Positions 10,865 through 21,830 of a stretch of DNA of 64,000 bases are shown here, one piece after another. The position numbers and the translations under genes are program-made. This DNA is from Ochotona curzoniae (lineage: Eukaryota > Chordata > Mammalia > Lagomorpha > Ochotonidae). The first letter of the stretch is position 1. Every line of letters starts with the position of its first letter. The stretch lies in contig NW_024465885.1 of the NCBI RefSeq assembly GCF_017591425.1, positions 38,386,501-38,450,500 on the forward strand, in the 5' to 3' direction. The notes beneath the pieces are model-generated. The model saw only the letters and a list, made by a program, of their open reading frames with translations. It did no database searches and was not told the origin of the DNA.

Positions 10865-12080
10865 ATGTCTCATGTGAACCTATAGATATTGTGGCCTAGC
10901 CCAGCCCAGCTGGGCACAGGATTTATCCTATTGCATACCCTAGTCTCAGCCTAGTAGGGGGAACCCCCAATAATCCCCACCAGGCCTGCCCCCAATCCTG
11001 GTTTGTGCACATGCTGGCACGTACTGTGGCCTACCCTGGCTATGCCCTCATTCTTCTGGCTCTCACGCACACCCATAGGTGTATGGCCTTCCTCAGCCCA
11101 CCATGCCCCCAAATCCAGGCCACACATTTACAGTGTATACTGCTGCCTTGTCCCGCCTGGCCTATCTTCAACCCCGGCTCTCATGCTCACCAGCAGGAGA
11201 TGCAGCCTAGCAGGAGAGTGCCCATAGTTCTCTCACAAGGCATGCTCCTAGCCCCGGACCCTGAACTTACCAGTGAGTACAGTGGTCCAGCCTGATGGGA
11301 CTCAAACCCATTCCTAGCACTTGCCAGTTGGTACTGTGGCCTAGCCCTGCTGGCCTGCTCCCAGACTCAGTTCACATGCCAGCCGAGGGATCTTATTTGA
11401 CTAATTTGTCCTCAGCCCCAGGTCTTACACTCACCAGTGGAAGCAACAGCTTAGCAACAGAGTCCTGAAGTTCCTCTATCAGGCCCACTGCAACCTTATG
11501 ATTTTGCCTGTCTGTGAGTGCTGTGGCCCAGTTTGGCATGTCTCAACCTTAGTCTCAGAAACTGCAGTAGGTGGTGCAACCTGGCTCAACCTGCTGTGCC
11601 TGTAGTCCCTGTAGGAGCAGCAACCTAGCCTACTCCAGTCTGCACACATTTTGGCTCTTGCAATTATCAGTGTGTGCTGAAACATAGCCCAATCTTGCTC
11701 ACTGTCAGACCCAGCTCACACACATACTGATAGTTGGTATATAGCCTTGCCCAACATATCACCCTCAGACCAGCTTTTGCACTCACCAGTGAGAGCTGTA
11801 ACCTAGCAGTTGGGCCCCTGATGTTCCCAGCCATTCATTTTGCACGTACTGGCAGATGCTTCTACCCAGTCTGGCATGGCTATTTTTACTGGTGAGTGTT
11901 GCAACTTAACCCAGCATGACGTGTCCAAAACCCTGTCCTGGCTCTCACCTATGCCAGTGGGTGCTTGTGACTGGCCCAACGAAGACTCTTCCCAGACGAT
12001 CCTACATGCACCCAAGGAGTACTGCAGTCCTACATGGCCTGCCCCCAGCCTTAGTCCTCATGCTCACTGTGTTAGATACC
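10865..12080. repeat. Degenerate GC-rich minisatellite, ~60-bp unit, roughly 20 copies
   Basis: A core like CTCACCAGTGGGTACTGTGG then CCTAGCCCTGCTGGCCTGC recurs. Cores are seen near 10891, 11026, 11081, 11141, 11201, 11281, 11338, 11445, 11523, 11576, 11617, 11681, 11741, 11797, 11861, 11901, 11966 and 12018. Spacing is mostly 52-65 with a few longer or shorter gaps. Units differ greatly, so it is an old array. Open frames here are by-products of the repeat. Confidence 0.85.
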
Positions 12081-12084
12081 CCTA

Positions 12085-12655
12085 ATAACTTTCTGATCAG
12101 AAGATTTCATTTGTTCATGAAGTACGATCTTTGTTGAATGATTTCAGTTATAGGAGGGAAATCAACTAAAGTTATTCCCCATTAAGATATCTGTGTGCTA
12201 TTGAAAAGTAGCTTTAAGCTTAAAATAACAGATAGTCTGTGGGTTAAAAAATTATTATGATTAAATATCTACATCGGTATGATGGGATTAAGTTGAATAT
12301 TATGTGATACTATGAAACCAGAAAGTGAGCTCAGTAACCTTAGCTGAGTCTCTTTTAGAAACTCACACTTCACATTTATATCAGCCCTACAAGACAGTGC
12401 TTCCCTTCTGGGTTAGTGCTGAAGCTACCGGATACAATAAAATACACGCTTCGGTTTATGAATTAAACTTGGACCAACTAAGTCATCTCTTCTGATCTTT
12501 TGTCAGTATTGACATTCCCACATTTCCACATGCTTGTTGATATTCATGTTCTTTTGGCTGTTTCTAGACTTGATGAAGAAGTTATCAACCAGCCATTCAA
12601 AATCAAAATGGTAAACGATTAGGTGTATCAGGTATTTAAAGTTGAGTGTTTGATT
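12085..12655. other. Unique DNA, no feature seen
   Basis: No repeat or coding signal recognised. Confidence 0.5.
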
Positions 12656-12915
12656 GATCGGTTTAGTTTGAAAGGCCAATTTACAGAGAGAGGGAGAGAC
12701 AGAGATGTTCTATCGGCTCTCTCCCAAAGCAACTAGACTGGCTGGGAGTGAGCCAATCTAAAGCCAGGAGCAAGGGCTTCTATCAGGTCTCCCACATAGG
12801 TGCAAGGGACCAAGGGTTTAAGCCGCATTCCTTACTCCCAGGTCATGAACAGGGGCTGAATCAGTAATGAAACATATGAGGTGCTGACCTTTGTAGACTG
12901 GGAATTAGCCCGCTG
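12656..12915 (-). mobile_element. Old C-type SINE, antisense
   Basis: TTTACAGAGAGAGGGAGAGA, GCCAATCTAAAGCCAGGAGC and AGGTCTCCCACATAGGTGCA follow the reverse order of the SINE body. The inverted head is degraded (GAATTAGCCCGCTGCC). Confidence 0.75.
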
Positions 12916-14254
12916 CCAGTTCCTGATACTATACTGTTTATTCTACTTCTTCCTAGTCAAGGGTTCAAAAATATTATTACATGTGGTTTATAAATTTCAT
13001 AAACCAAGCTTTGCATAAATTCCTTAATAATTTTAAGGGAATAATCTGAAACCTCATTTTTGGTCTTTTCTTTTTAGTGTGAAATATACTGCCTAGAGTT
13101 TCAAGTAACTTCATAAATATGAATACTAATTTTTCAAAACCTATATATGAAAACATTATCCTTCTCACAGTTTATTATTTTTCTATCATCACAATTTGAA
13201 GCAAGACTATTCATTGTTCCAGTTAAGCTGGAGAGGAAGGGCATATTAAGGCCGTATTATTTTGTGCTTTTTAAAAAATATTCAGTTAAACAACCTTTTC
13301 CCTTGATGTATGATTAAAATTGATTTGACGACATTTAAGATATAATTAAAACCGGAAATAACAGATGACTTTGGTTTAGTGGTTTTGAATGATACTTCTG
13401 ATTTCCTGGAAGATTATTGCAGATGTTTTCTATAAACTCTAAATTTAAAAACATAGTTAAACCAAAGTAAAAGCATCAAATGCATTTTATAAACTTCTCC
13501 ATCTGTATATTCTTTAAAGGAGCAGCTCCTGTACAGCACAAAAATATAAAGTGATGACTTCCTGTGTTGTGTCCTACTTTGCCAGTAGATCGTGCAACTG
13601 CCAAGACCACATTGGTGGGCTCATGAATGTGAAATCCCACACTCCCCACCCAGGGTGAGTCATTCTGCGGTGAGGTTCTTGAAGGGTGGGGTACAAGCAT
13701 TCTGAAATCTTTGGAAGGAAAACATACTTTGAAAGTACAAGTCTGTTGTCTTATAGACAATCCTGAGTTTGCAAGGACTTAGCAACATGTGGTTAGGACA
13801 TCTTGAACTCATTATTAGAGAATTTGAAAAGAAATACTATGGTTTCTGCTACACACTGTTTTAAAAAGCATGATTGAATTTCTGAATGTTCGTGTTTCTG
13901 TATCCTTCTGATTTTAGAATGTTTCTAACTTGTCCTAAAGCCTTGTATTCTGCTTTACAGTGCATAGAAGTCCTAAGATTGCTACACTGTATGACACTTA
14001 TATGCACTAGAAATGCTACTTGGAAAAATGGTATTTAAGTATCATAAAGCAGAAAAATCAGTTCTCGCATCCTCTCGGTTGCTCTCATTGTCTATCTTTA
14101 TAAATTAGACAAGTATAATAATCTATGTTTTTTCCTGTGAGTGGATATTTATAAGGAAACTTTCAAGAGAGATACTGATTTTAATTTCATAACATTTTAA
14201 AATTTTCCCCTCTGTGGCACTGAAACAACAGTTCTCATTATTTTTGAGGATGAA
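12916..14254. other. Unique DNA, no feature seen
   Basis: No recognised repeat. The 94-codon minus frame at 13476-13760 shows no domain or motif. Confidence 0.5.
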
Positions 14255-14338
14255 AACAGTTAATAGCATAGGGAGGGGTGGATGGGGAAATACCTGAGCC
14301 TATGGAACAATATCATGAAAAATAAAAATGTGAAAAAA
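14255..14338 (+). mobile_element. L1 3' terminus, short
   Basis: GGGAGGGGTGGATGGGGAAA, then TGAGCCTATGGAACAATATC and an AATAAAAATG tail repeat the end structure of the other L1 copies here. Only the last ~85 bases are present. Confidence 0.65.
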
Positions 14339-14524
14339 AGGGATATTTAATAGAATAGTAATTCACTGTGATTATGTTATTTGAGAACTGGAATCACAAT
14401 ATTGCAAAGAGGCCATTGATACAGACATTTTTCTCATATGTGTATAATGACTACTTCTTATAATAAATATATTAACATTTTCAAAATTCTATTTTTACTA
14501 GTTTTGACCATTTTGTGCTATCGT

Positions 14525-14620
14525 ATATACTATGGTTTGAATGTCTGCCTCCTCCAAATTAATTCAGAAATATGTGTCATTATGACAATATGATGAAACG
14601 GTATTATTTCAAATGTTTGT
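14525..14620 (+). mobile_element. Possible MaLR-type LTR start
   Basis: ACTATGGTTTGAATGTCTGC, CCTCCAAATTAATTCAGAAA and ATATGATGAAACGGTATTA resemble the opening of ancient MaLR LTRs (MST/MLT1 group). Strongly decayed; assignment is by pattern only. Confidence 0.45.
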
Positions 14621-14969
14621 TTATTATGGCTGCCTATATTATGGACTACAAAGGAAGTTTTAATGACTTTATAAGAAATAAAATATTTACAAGTATTTAA
14701 ATATTTTATGAGTGTATTAGTTCAAAAGAAAACACAGTATTTTCTGATTTGTGGGAGTTTACATAGCAATCAACTGCAGAAAGATGCACAGAAGACTTCA
14801 GATACTTGAAAGGTAAATTATATACATCCATTTCACTCATTAGTTAATTTATGAATCACAAGAGAAATTAGGACACATTTAGAACTTTAGAGAATGAGAA
14901 AATGGAGTCTTGTTCCATTCTTTGTAGCTTTCATGGATTGCCACGTGATGGGTAATTTAGAGTCAATTG
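14621..14969. other. Unique AT-rich DNA between LTR-like remnants
   Basis: No clear repeat. It could be decayed internal sequence of the same MaLR-like element, but I cannot show that. Confidence 0.35.
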
Positions 14970-15305
14970 AAGTGCACTGATTCATTTCTGAACACCCACC
15001 GCTGTGTCCAACACCCGGTGTCAGCGTGGCAGCATCAGATTGGGCCCTTCCTGCCATGTCATCACATTGAGGATGGTGAGACAAGGAAGAGCAAGAGAAA
15101 GAGTGAGCAAGCAAAAGGGTGGTTTAACTCACACTTGTACAAGAAAGCTGTTGTCGTGGAAGTGAAATTAATCCTCAATAATTCTTAAGCTCAGAGACCC
15201 ACGTCAAAGATCACCACATCTCACTGGTCCTACTTCTCCATGTTGTCACAATGACAAGCAAATTTCCTCATGAGTCTGGACAACATAATCAAATCACATT
15301 GCACA
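14970..15305 (-). mobile_element. Possible MaLR-type LTR, antisense
   Basis: Blocks GGAAGAGCAAGAGAAAGAG, CTCATGAGTCTGGACAACAT and AATCAAATCACATTGCAC follow the reverse order of MaLR LTRs. Opposite orientation to 14525-14620. Confidence 0.4.
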
Positions 15306-15855
15306 TGAGCATTTTAACAAAACTGTGGAATGGTGTTGCATAAAAATTGTCTCTAATACAACTACTTGTATGATCATCTAATGCATTATTAAAATGCATG
15401 TAAGAAATGAAAAATTTCAAATAAATGATTGAGAATCCACTTCGAGGAACAGAGGCAGAAGGGAAAAATTAATGTAAAAAAATGTGAAGACAGGAAAATA
15501 GTGCAGAGATGAAAATCAAGGAAATAGATAACAACAACCAAAATATGTGCACACAAAATCGATAGTACCCCAAACTGCTATTCCTATGTCTCCTTCGGGA
15601 AAAGAAAATCTCCTTCTAATTGTTCTAAGTAGACTTGCAATTATATCCTATTGTCTGTGCTTATTCTGTGACTCAATATGTGAGCAATATATTATTTTCA
15701 TCTAAGAGCAATCCTTTCTCACTAGATGTCCTTATTTCAATTATTTCTAAGATATATTTAATCTCCCAAGATTGAACATATCAACTTTCTTGGTGCAGTT
15801 GCCTTTAAGAGCTAAAGAATATAGCTCACAATATTCTTCTTGGAGCTCACTTCAG
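15306..15855. other. Unique AT-rich DNA
   Basis: No repeat assigned. A short A-rich piece near 15500-15545 faintly resembles L1 coding sequence but is too short to call. Confidence 0.45.
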
Positions 15856-15870
15856 AATATTTTAGAAACA

Positions 15871-16195
15871 GGACCCCACACGGTGGCCTTGCAGTTAAAG
15901 CCTTCACCTTGCATGTGCCAGAATCACATATAGGTGCAGGTTTTAATCCCAGCATCCCCACTTCCCACCCAGCTCTCTGCTTGTGGCTTGGGAAAGTAGT
16001 CAACGACAGCCCAAAGCCTTGGGACCCTGCACCTACGTGGTAGCCACAGAAGCAGTCCCTGGCTCCAGCTCAGTATCGGCCATTGTGGCCACTTGGGGAG
16101 TGAATTAGCAGATGGAAGATCTTTTTCTCTGTCTCTACTACTCTTTGTATATCTGACTTTGCAGTACAAATAAATAAATCTTTTTAAGAAAAAGG
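15871..16195 (+). mobile_element. C-type SINE, full length
   Basis: Head GGACCCCACACGGTGGCCTT, degraded B box, body and tail TACAAATAAATAAATC are all present. The flanks AATATTTTAGAAACA (15856-15870) and AGTATTTTAAAAGCA (16196-16210) match at 12 of 15 bases and are a worn target-site duplication. Confidence 0.93.
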
Positions 16196-16210
16196 AGTAT
16201 TTTAAAAGCA

Positions 16211-17731
16211 AAAACAGACATTAGATATCATCAGAGATATTGTTTATGTTATGTCTTGAAATGATTTTGTTGGTGTGCTTGTGCCATCTCTTGTAAACAG
16301 GTCACTGACTTTAACGAGGTTAATATTTTATATTAGGTGAATTTTAAAAAAACTTACTGCAAACATAAGAATTGTAAATAAGAAAGATAGGCTTGGAAAG
16401 GGAGAGTCCAGCAAATATAATCTTCAAGTATCACGGATGTTTTCTAATATCTAAGCAGAGTGGTACCTGCTCCTCACTATTTTTCTAATTCCGAATAATT
16501 TATTTACCTCTTTGCGTAATGTTTTACCTTGCAACCTTGTAATATAGATTTTATTTTATGAATTACGCTTGAATTGTATGGCACGAGAGAAGAGGATATC
16601 TTGGAGTTAGAAAGCTGGGGGAAGTTGCTGATACTCATCTAGGAATTCTTCTATAAATCTAATGTGATCAGACTGTTCCAATGAGCCATGAGGATGACAC
16701 TCATTCCTGTAACTTAAGTGATGCAGAGTCGATTACTCTTATTTTTTACGCATCAGTCATAATTACAGCTTTCATATTTAAATTTACATAAAAGCAAATT
16801 TTGCTTTCATGAAATAAAAACCACATGAGTTTGTGTATTGTCAAATCTTATTTTTGACAATCATGAAAATATTTTTACACTGTTATGCAAATGTGATACT
16901 AATATGCTACACCAGCAAGATGATGAGGTTGGTATTCCAGAAGCCTGCAAGAAGGTGTGATGGTGTACACAGATGCTCCCAGGAAAATCAAATAAGGGAA
17001 GCAGAGAAGACAAGAACCTGAACAAAAGTGGAGGGTTTCTTGGCGGAAGTCTCATTCTCACTCCTAGCCCACCAGGAGCTGTGAGCATGGGTCATACAGC
17101 CCAGCATGCCACTTCCCAGAATCAAAGCGTGTTTCCAGTCAGATTATGGGTGATGTAGCTGTTCAGACATACCAAGTGAAGATAAGCTGTGAGCAATTTC
17201 TGACTTTGACAGAGACTAACCTGCAGTTAGCAAACCTCTCGCCACAACGCACCGTTGCATTGGATGTTCGTTGAATTATCTCAGGGAGACTGAGACATAA
17301 AAGCTATGCCTTTCACATAGGAGAAAGTGCCTTTTGAGAAGGAATCTTAAACTATTATTGGTTACCTTGGATTTTCTTTTCAATTTATTTATTATAAACT
17401 GAAAAATTTTGTCAGGAATACAGCATGGCATTTATCTGATGTCTTCTAGATGGAACTAGATTTATTTAGGCAAGGCATTGTAATATCTTTAAAATTAACA
17501 GGAACAAAGACTTTTTAAAAAACTATGCAGTGTGATCAAATGCAATATGTAATAAACAAATGCAGCTTCTGTTTATAAATATGGTTTTGTTCACAGGTTT
17601 GGCATTAACCACAGAAGTTCTTCTAATATAGCACCAAACAGCAAGTACAGAGAAAGTAGTATGTATGCAATTTTGTGTGGTCTTATTAAATGAATTAACG
17701 TACTTAAAACATTTGAAATACATATTGATGT
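16211..17731. other. Unique DNA, no feature seen
   Basis: No recognised repeat over 1.5 kb. Small overlapping frames near 16833-17158 on both strands lack motifs. Confidence 0.5.
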
Positions 17732-18253
17732 CTGCATTCTCACCAGCAGCTAAGGAGGGTACTGTTTTCCCCACATGCATCCATGCTAGCAGGTGTTTTC
17801 TGTAGATTTCTGAATGTAGGCCATGCTCACTGGAATTAGGTGGAATTTCAAGGGGGTTTTAATTCGTGCTTCCCTAATTGCCAGGGAGTCTGAGCATTCT
17901 TTCATATGTCTGTTAGCCATTTGAATTTGTTATTTTGAAAAATGCCTGCTAATTTCCTTCACCCATTTTTTTTTTCACAGAGTTGATCCTTTTTTTTTAT
18001 TGGGTTTCTGATTTTTTTTGTAAATTCTGGATATTAGTTCCCTATCTATTGTGTAATATGCAAAAATGTTCTTCCAATCTGTTGGTTGCTTTTTCACTGT
18101 ATTGATCATTCCCTTTCCTGTACAGAAACTTCTTAGTTTGATGTAGTATCATTTGTTTGCTTTAATGTTGACCATACGTGCTTTTGGTGACTTTCCTGAG
18201 ATGTTGTAACAACACCTATGTTTTGTAGAGTGCTTCCAATGTGTTCCCTTAAT
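17732..18253 (-). mobile_element. L1 ORF2 C-terminal region, inverted 5' part of an insertion
   Basis: Read on the minus strand this is L1 ORF2 sequence: TTCTGTACAGGAAAGGGAAT, then the segment on the target-site side of the cysteine-rich end, stopping at GCTGCTGGTGAGAATG near 17735. That stop is where the sense part at 18254 resumes (TTTGATACTGCAGCCACTAT). Inversion of the 5' part with a near-contiguous junction is the known product of twin priming. Stops and indels show it is dead. Confidence 0.85.
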
Positions 18254-18977
18254 AGTTTGATACTGCAGCCACTATGGAAGTCAGTGTGGAGAGTGCTCGG
18301 AAAAATGAAAATTCACCTACCATACGACTCAGCTGTCTCACTCAAGGGAATATACGCAAACACAGTCAATCTGCAAATGAGAACACAACATGCAACCTTG
18401 GCTTTATAGCAGCACACTCATGATAGGAAAGATGTTTAAATAAGCCAGATGCCCATACAAGAAGAGTGGATAAAGAAATTGTGATATAGCTACTTTACAA
18501 AACACTACACAGCCATTTAAAACAATGGGATTCTATCACTTGTAACAAAATGATCCCAACTAGAAGCCATTATGCTCAGTGAAATAAGCCAATCCCAAAA
18601 GGAAAAACATCACATGTTCTCTCTGATATAAGACAAACATTCATGGAAAATACAAAACAAATAAATAAATAGATAACAAGTACATACACATCTTTTCATA
18701 AATGAATTGTGTAATGGAGACTAGCATACTAGGAAATAAAAACGTGCTACAGTATGCATCTCTAAACCTGCAAAAAGGAAGATTGCCTATTAAACTGTTT
18801 TATATACCTTGGCATTATATGATCTTAGCTTTAATTAAGAAACATCCTCTCATAACTCTGTTTAAGTACTCATTGGTATGAATTAGACAACATATACACT
18901 TCAACATTCTGATGCATTGAATGTCAGGAAGTAGACAATCATTTGATCACTTTTGTCATAAGTCTGTAACTGTTAAC
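18254..18977 (+). mobile_element. L1 ORF2 end plus 3'-UTR, sense part of the inverted insertion
   Basis: The frame from about 18258 reads LQPLWKSVWRVLGKMKIHLP, the conserved L1 ORF2 C-terminal block. Next comes the familiar non-coding end: GCTCAGTGAAATAAGCC and CACATGTTCTCTCTGATATA. L1-like 3' UTR continues to AGTCTGTAACTGTTAACTTC at about 18977. The terminal G-rich tract and A tail are missing; sequence changes abruptly into a SINE 3' half. Confidence 0.88.
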
Positions 18978-19125
18978 TTCCATTGTCAGCCTGATTGAAG
19001 TTCCTGGCTCTTAGCCGTGGACTGACACAAACTTGGCTGTTGCAAGCATTTGGGTATTGAACCAGTTATTGGGAGATCACTGGTCTTTCTGTAAGCCTTT
19101 CAAATAAATACATATTAAAAAGGTG
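18978..19125 (+). mobile_element. Old C-type SINE, 3' half fused to L1
   Basis: TTGAAGTTCCTGGCTCTTAG, GCATTTGGGTATTGAACCAG and CCTTTCAAATAAATACATA mark the 3' half of the older SINE type. The 5' half is absent; it abuts a truncated L1. Confidence 0.65.
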
Positions 19126-20684
19126 CAAGGATCTCTGAATTGTGAATTTATGAGGGTGTGTGTATGGTTAATCCTGCACTCTATGTCAGTCATGCTGAGG
19201 ACAGGTGTCCCTGCTTAGCAGCATTCTTTAGCTGGGTTCAATTATAGATTTGGAGGAATTTCTAAGGCGAGTTCTATAATTGCACAATGGCAGTACCAAA
19301 CCTGCACTCAAGTATTCCATTAATGCAGCACATTAGCTGAAGCTGTGTAAAGAGTTCTGGATTTCCCTAGATTAAAATCTTTGCTTTAAATTATTATGTC
19401 AAGGACTTTGGCTCAACTGTCAATTTTCTTATCAAAAAGGCCAAAATGATATAAATGTCTCTCACTTGTAATTGTCTGTGTGTGGGGAATAGCATGTAGC
19501 AATTGAGAAGTAAGATGCATTAAGACCAGCCTTTAGTTTTAAACTGTCTGTAGTTCTTTGTTCTTATGGCTTTGGCTTGAGCATGCTTGCTTTGGGGAGA
19601 GTTATGTATGTGTGAGGATCCAGCTCTGCGTGATGTATGATCGATATGTTAAAATGCCTAGTTCTAAGCTACCATAGTCAACTGGAGCCTGGGACCTAAA
19701 GAGGCACAGTGATGAGATGACGTGCTTTCCTGGATGGGATCCTGGAACAGAAAATAGGTTTCAGACAAAAATTCAGAAACTGTTTAAAACATAGACATAA
19801 CTATGTTCTCATTCATTGTAACAAATGTATCATGTTAGTATGAAATATTAATGAAAACTGATTTGGGGTTATATGGAATTATTTGTGTTATCCATGTAAT
19901 TTTCAATTATATTAAAATTCTTAAAAAATAAAATGTTTTAAGAATGCTTTTGAGATCTATCCAGTAAATGATACTTTCCATTTTAAAACATATCATGGAG
20001 TTTAATTTGTTACATAATATATTGTACTATAGTTTTCTGTGCTAAGATTAAAGTTAATGCCTATTTCTAGATCCTGAAATGATGCTATCAGATCTGTTGC
20101 CAACTTTTATTTTACACAAATATTCACTGCTAATGGAAATAGTACTTTCTAGTATAGCTATTTATGACTCGAAACTTCCCTTCAGGAAGTTCACTGGAGG
20201 TGATGACAGTAAAAGTAGCATAGTTAAAGGATCAAGGCTCAATTCTGTCAAAGAGATTTTTGGGATCTTTCTCTACATAATTCAGGCAGTAGGAATTATT
20301 TTTTCATAGTTACTAAGTGTAAATGACATGACATCAAGGACTTAACAAATTGTGTATGTCGTGAACACCAATAAGCAAAGTCTACTATAATTTCTCCCAT
20401 ATGACAAGACTTAGAAAATTCTTTTACTTGTCTTTCATTTTTTTGCTCCTAGTTGCTTGGCACTTGGGACAGTATATTATTATTTCTTTCATGTGTCAGA
20501 ATTTAAACATTGTCATAATCACCTCTTAATTTTTGCTCTAACATGCACTTGCTACAGAATTTTTTAGAAAACATATTCTTGTATTGCCACAGAAGGAAAA
20601 CATGACTCAATAAATCAAGTCCTTTACAACATGATGGTGTGTCCACCTCTAGTTTCCAGCCAGTCAAGAGCGTGAGCTGCTCTG
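19126..20684. other. Unique DNA, no feature seen
   Basis: No recognised repeat. The 76-codon frame at 20079-20309 has no motif. Confidence 0.5.
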
Positions 20685-21165
20685 CAAGATATTAGCATAA
20701 GTAAAATTTTCTTGTACAAATCACAGAAGCACAGATGTCCTAGATAAGACACAGGAAGTGAATAAAAACAAAACAAACAAACAAAAAAGATAACTGGGAT
20801 TGCTTCAAGCCAAGATGCTTCCACACAGCAAAGTGAACTCTCAACAAAGTGAAAGGGCATCTGATAAAATGGGAGAAAATATTGCAAACTGTGTATCAAA
20901 TAAAGGGTGAATAATATATAAACACTTTAATATGTACTTGGGTGTTCCATACATAAGAAATTCAATAACAGCATGACAAATAGTACGATTGTGTATAAGA
21001 CTATATAAGATTGAGCAACAACACGACAAATAATACAGTTATATATGACTACATAAGGAGTTCAACAACATCATATATAGTACATTTAAAATGCATAAAG
21101 GACATAAATGAGCATTTTTGATATATTAAATACAAATGTCCAACATTTACTACTGGATTTTAAAA
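20685..21165 (+). mobile_element. L1 ORF2 fragment, sense, with internal duplication
   Basis: GATAACTGGGATTGCTTCAA, GCCAAGATGCTTCCACACAG, CTCAACAAAGTGAAAGGGCA and ATAAAATGGGAGAAAATATT follow the L1 ORF2 C-terminal order; further on come GGACATAAATGAGCATTTTT and AATACAAATGTCCAAC. The copy is 5' and 3' incomplete, with many stops, and is expanded by a ~50-bp triplication. Confidence 0.8.
20951..21075. repeat. ~50-bp imperfect tandem triplication inside L1
   Basis: Units beginning ACATAAGAAATTCAATAACA (20951), TATATAAGATTGAGCAACAA (21003) and TACATAAGGAGTTCAACAAC (21050) each continue with a (A)CA(C/T)GACAAATA(G/A)TAC-like block. The third is partial. Confidence 0.8.
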
Positions 21166-21179
21166 ATGTACACTTCTAT

Positions 21180-21475
21180 TTGTTTAAGGAAGACAGATAC
21201 ACACACACACACACAGGGAGAGAGTCAGATAGGGGGAAAGACAGAGAAAAAGAGAGATCTTTAACACACTAGTTATCTAAAATATCCCCAACAGCCAAGG
21301 CTAACCCTTGTCCAAAGTCAGAAGCCAATGAGAGACAGTAGCTTAGAATTCAGTCTGTCTCCATCAACTGATACTCAGAGTGTGGTTAGCAAAAACGGAA
21401 TCAGAAGCAGAGTGGCCAGGACTCGAATGAGGTACTCAGCTAGGCTATGTAATTGATTCAAGAAGAGACGTAACT
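21180..21475 (-). mobile_element. Old C-type SINE, antisense
   Basis: A purine-rich tail with (CA)n near 21200-21214, then AGTCAGAAGCCAATGAGAGA, GAAGCAGAGTGGCCAGGACT and CTCGAATGAGGTACTCAGC are reverse SINE body and head. Confidence 0.6.
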
Positions 21476-21554
21476 ATGGTGACACACACACACAGTTAGT
21501 ATTGGGCATTTTTAAAATTATTTACTTTGAAAACTTTTTGTTAATATGTAATTC

Positions 21555-21830
21555 TTGGGATAGTGCATGTTAGTCTAGTAGTTAAGATGCCAGAGAAGAT
21601 ACTCCTCATCTCAGTCCCAATTCTGCTTGTGATTCCAGCTTGCTACAAATACATAGCCTGGAAGGCAACAGGTAAAGGCTGATGTGGTGGGGTTTTGAGC
21701 TCCCTGTGGGAACCAAGGAGTTACTAGCTGCAGGGCTTTAGTGTGGCTCAGGTTCCCAGGAATTTGAGGAAGGGAATCAGTGAATAGGCACTTACGCCAT
21801 TTGTCTGTCTTCATCCCATTAACAATTTTA
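21555..21830 (+). mobile_element. Old C-type SINE (early subfamily)
   Basis: TAGTCTAGTAGTTAAGATGC is the head, GCTTGTGATTCCAGCTTGCT the middle, and AATCAGTGAATAGGCACTTA, near TTTGTCTGTCTTCAT, the worn 3' end. Confidence 0.6.

Noticed and set aside
11003..11295. Proline- and cysteine-rich open frames in the GC-rich array
   Set aside because: They follow from the tandem repeat's composition and differ between units without codon-level conservation.
10865..12080. CRISPR-like reading of the regular ~60-bp repeats
   Set aside because: Units are degenerate throughout with no constant repeat/variable spacer pattern, and the genome is mammalian.
15500..15545. A-rich piece resembling L1 coding sequence
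   Set aside because: Too short to separate from ordinary A-rich DNA.
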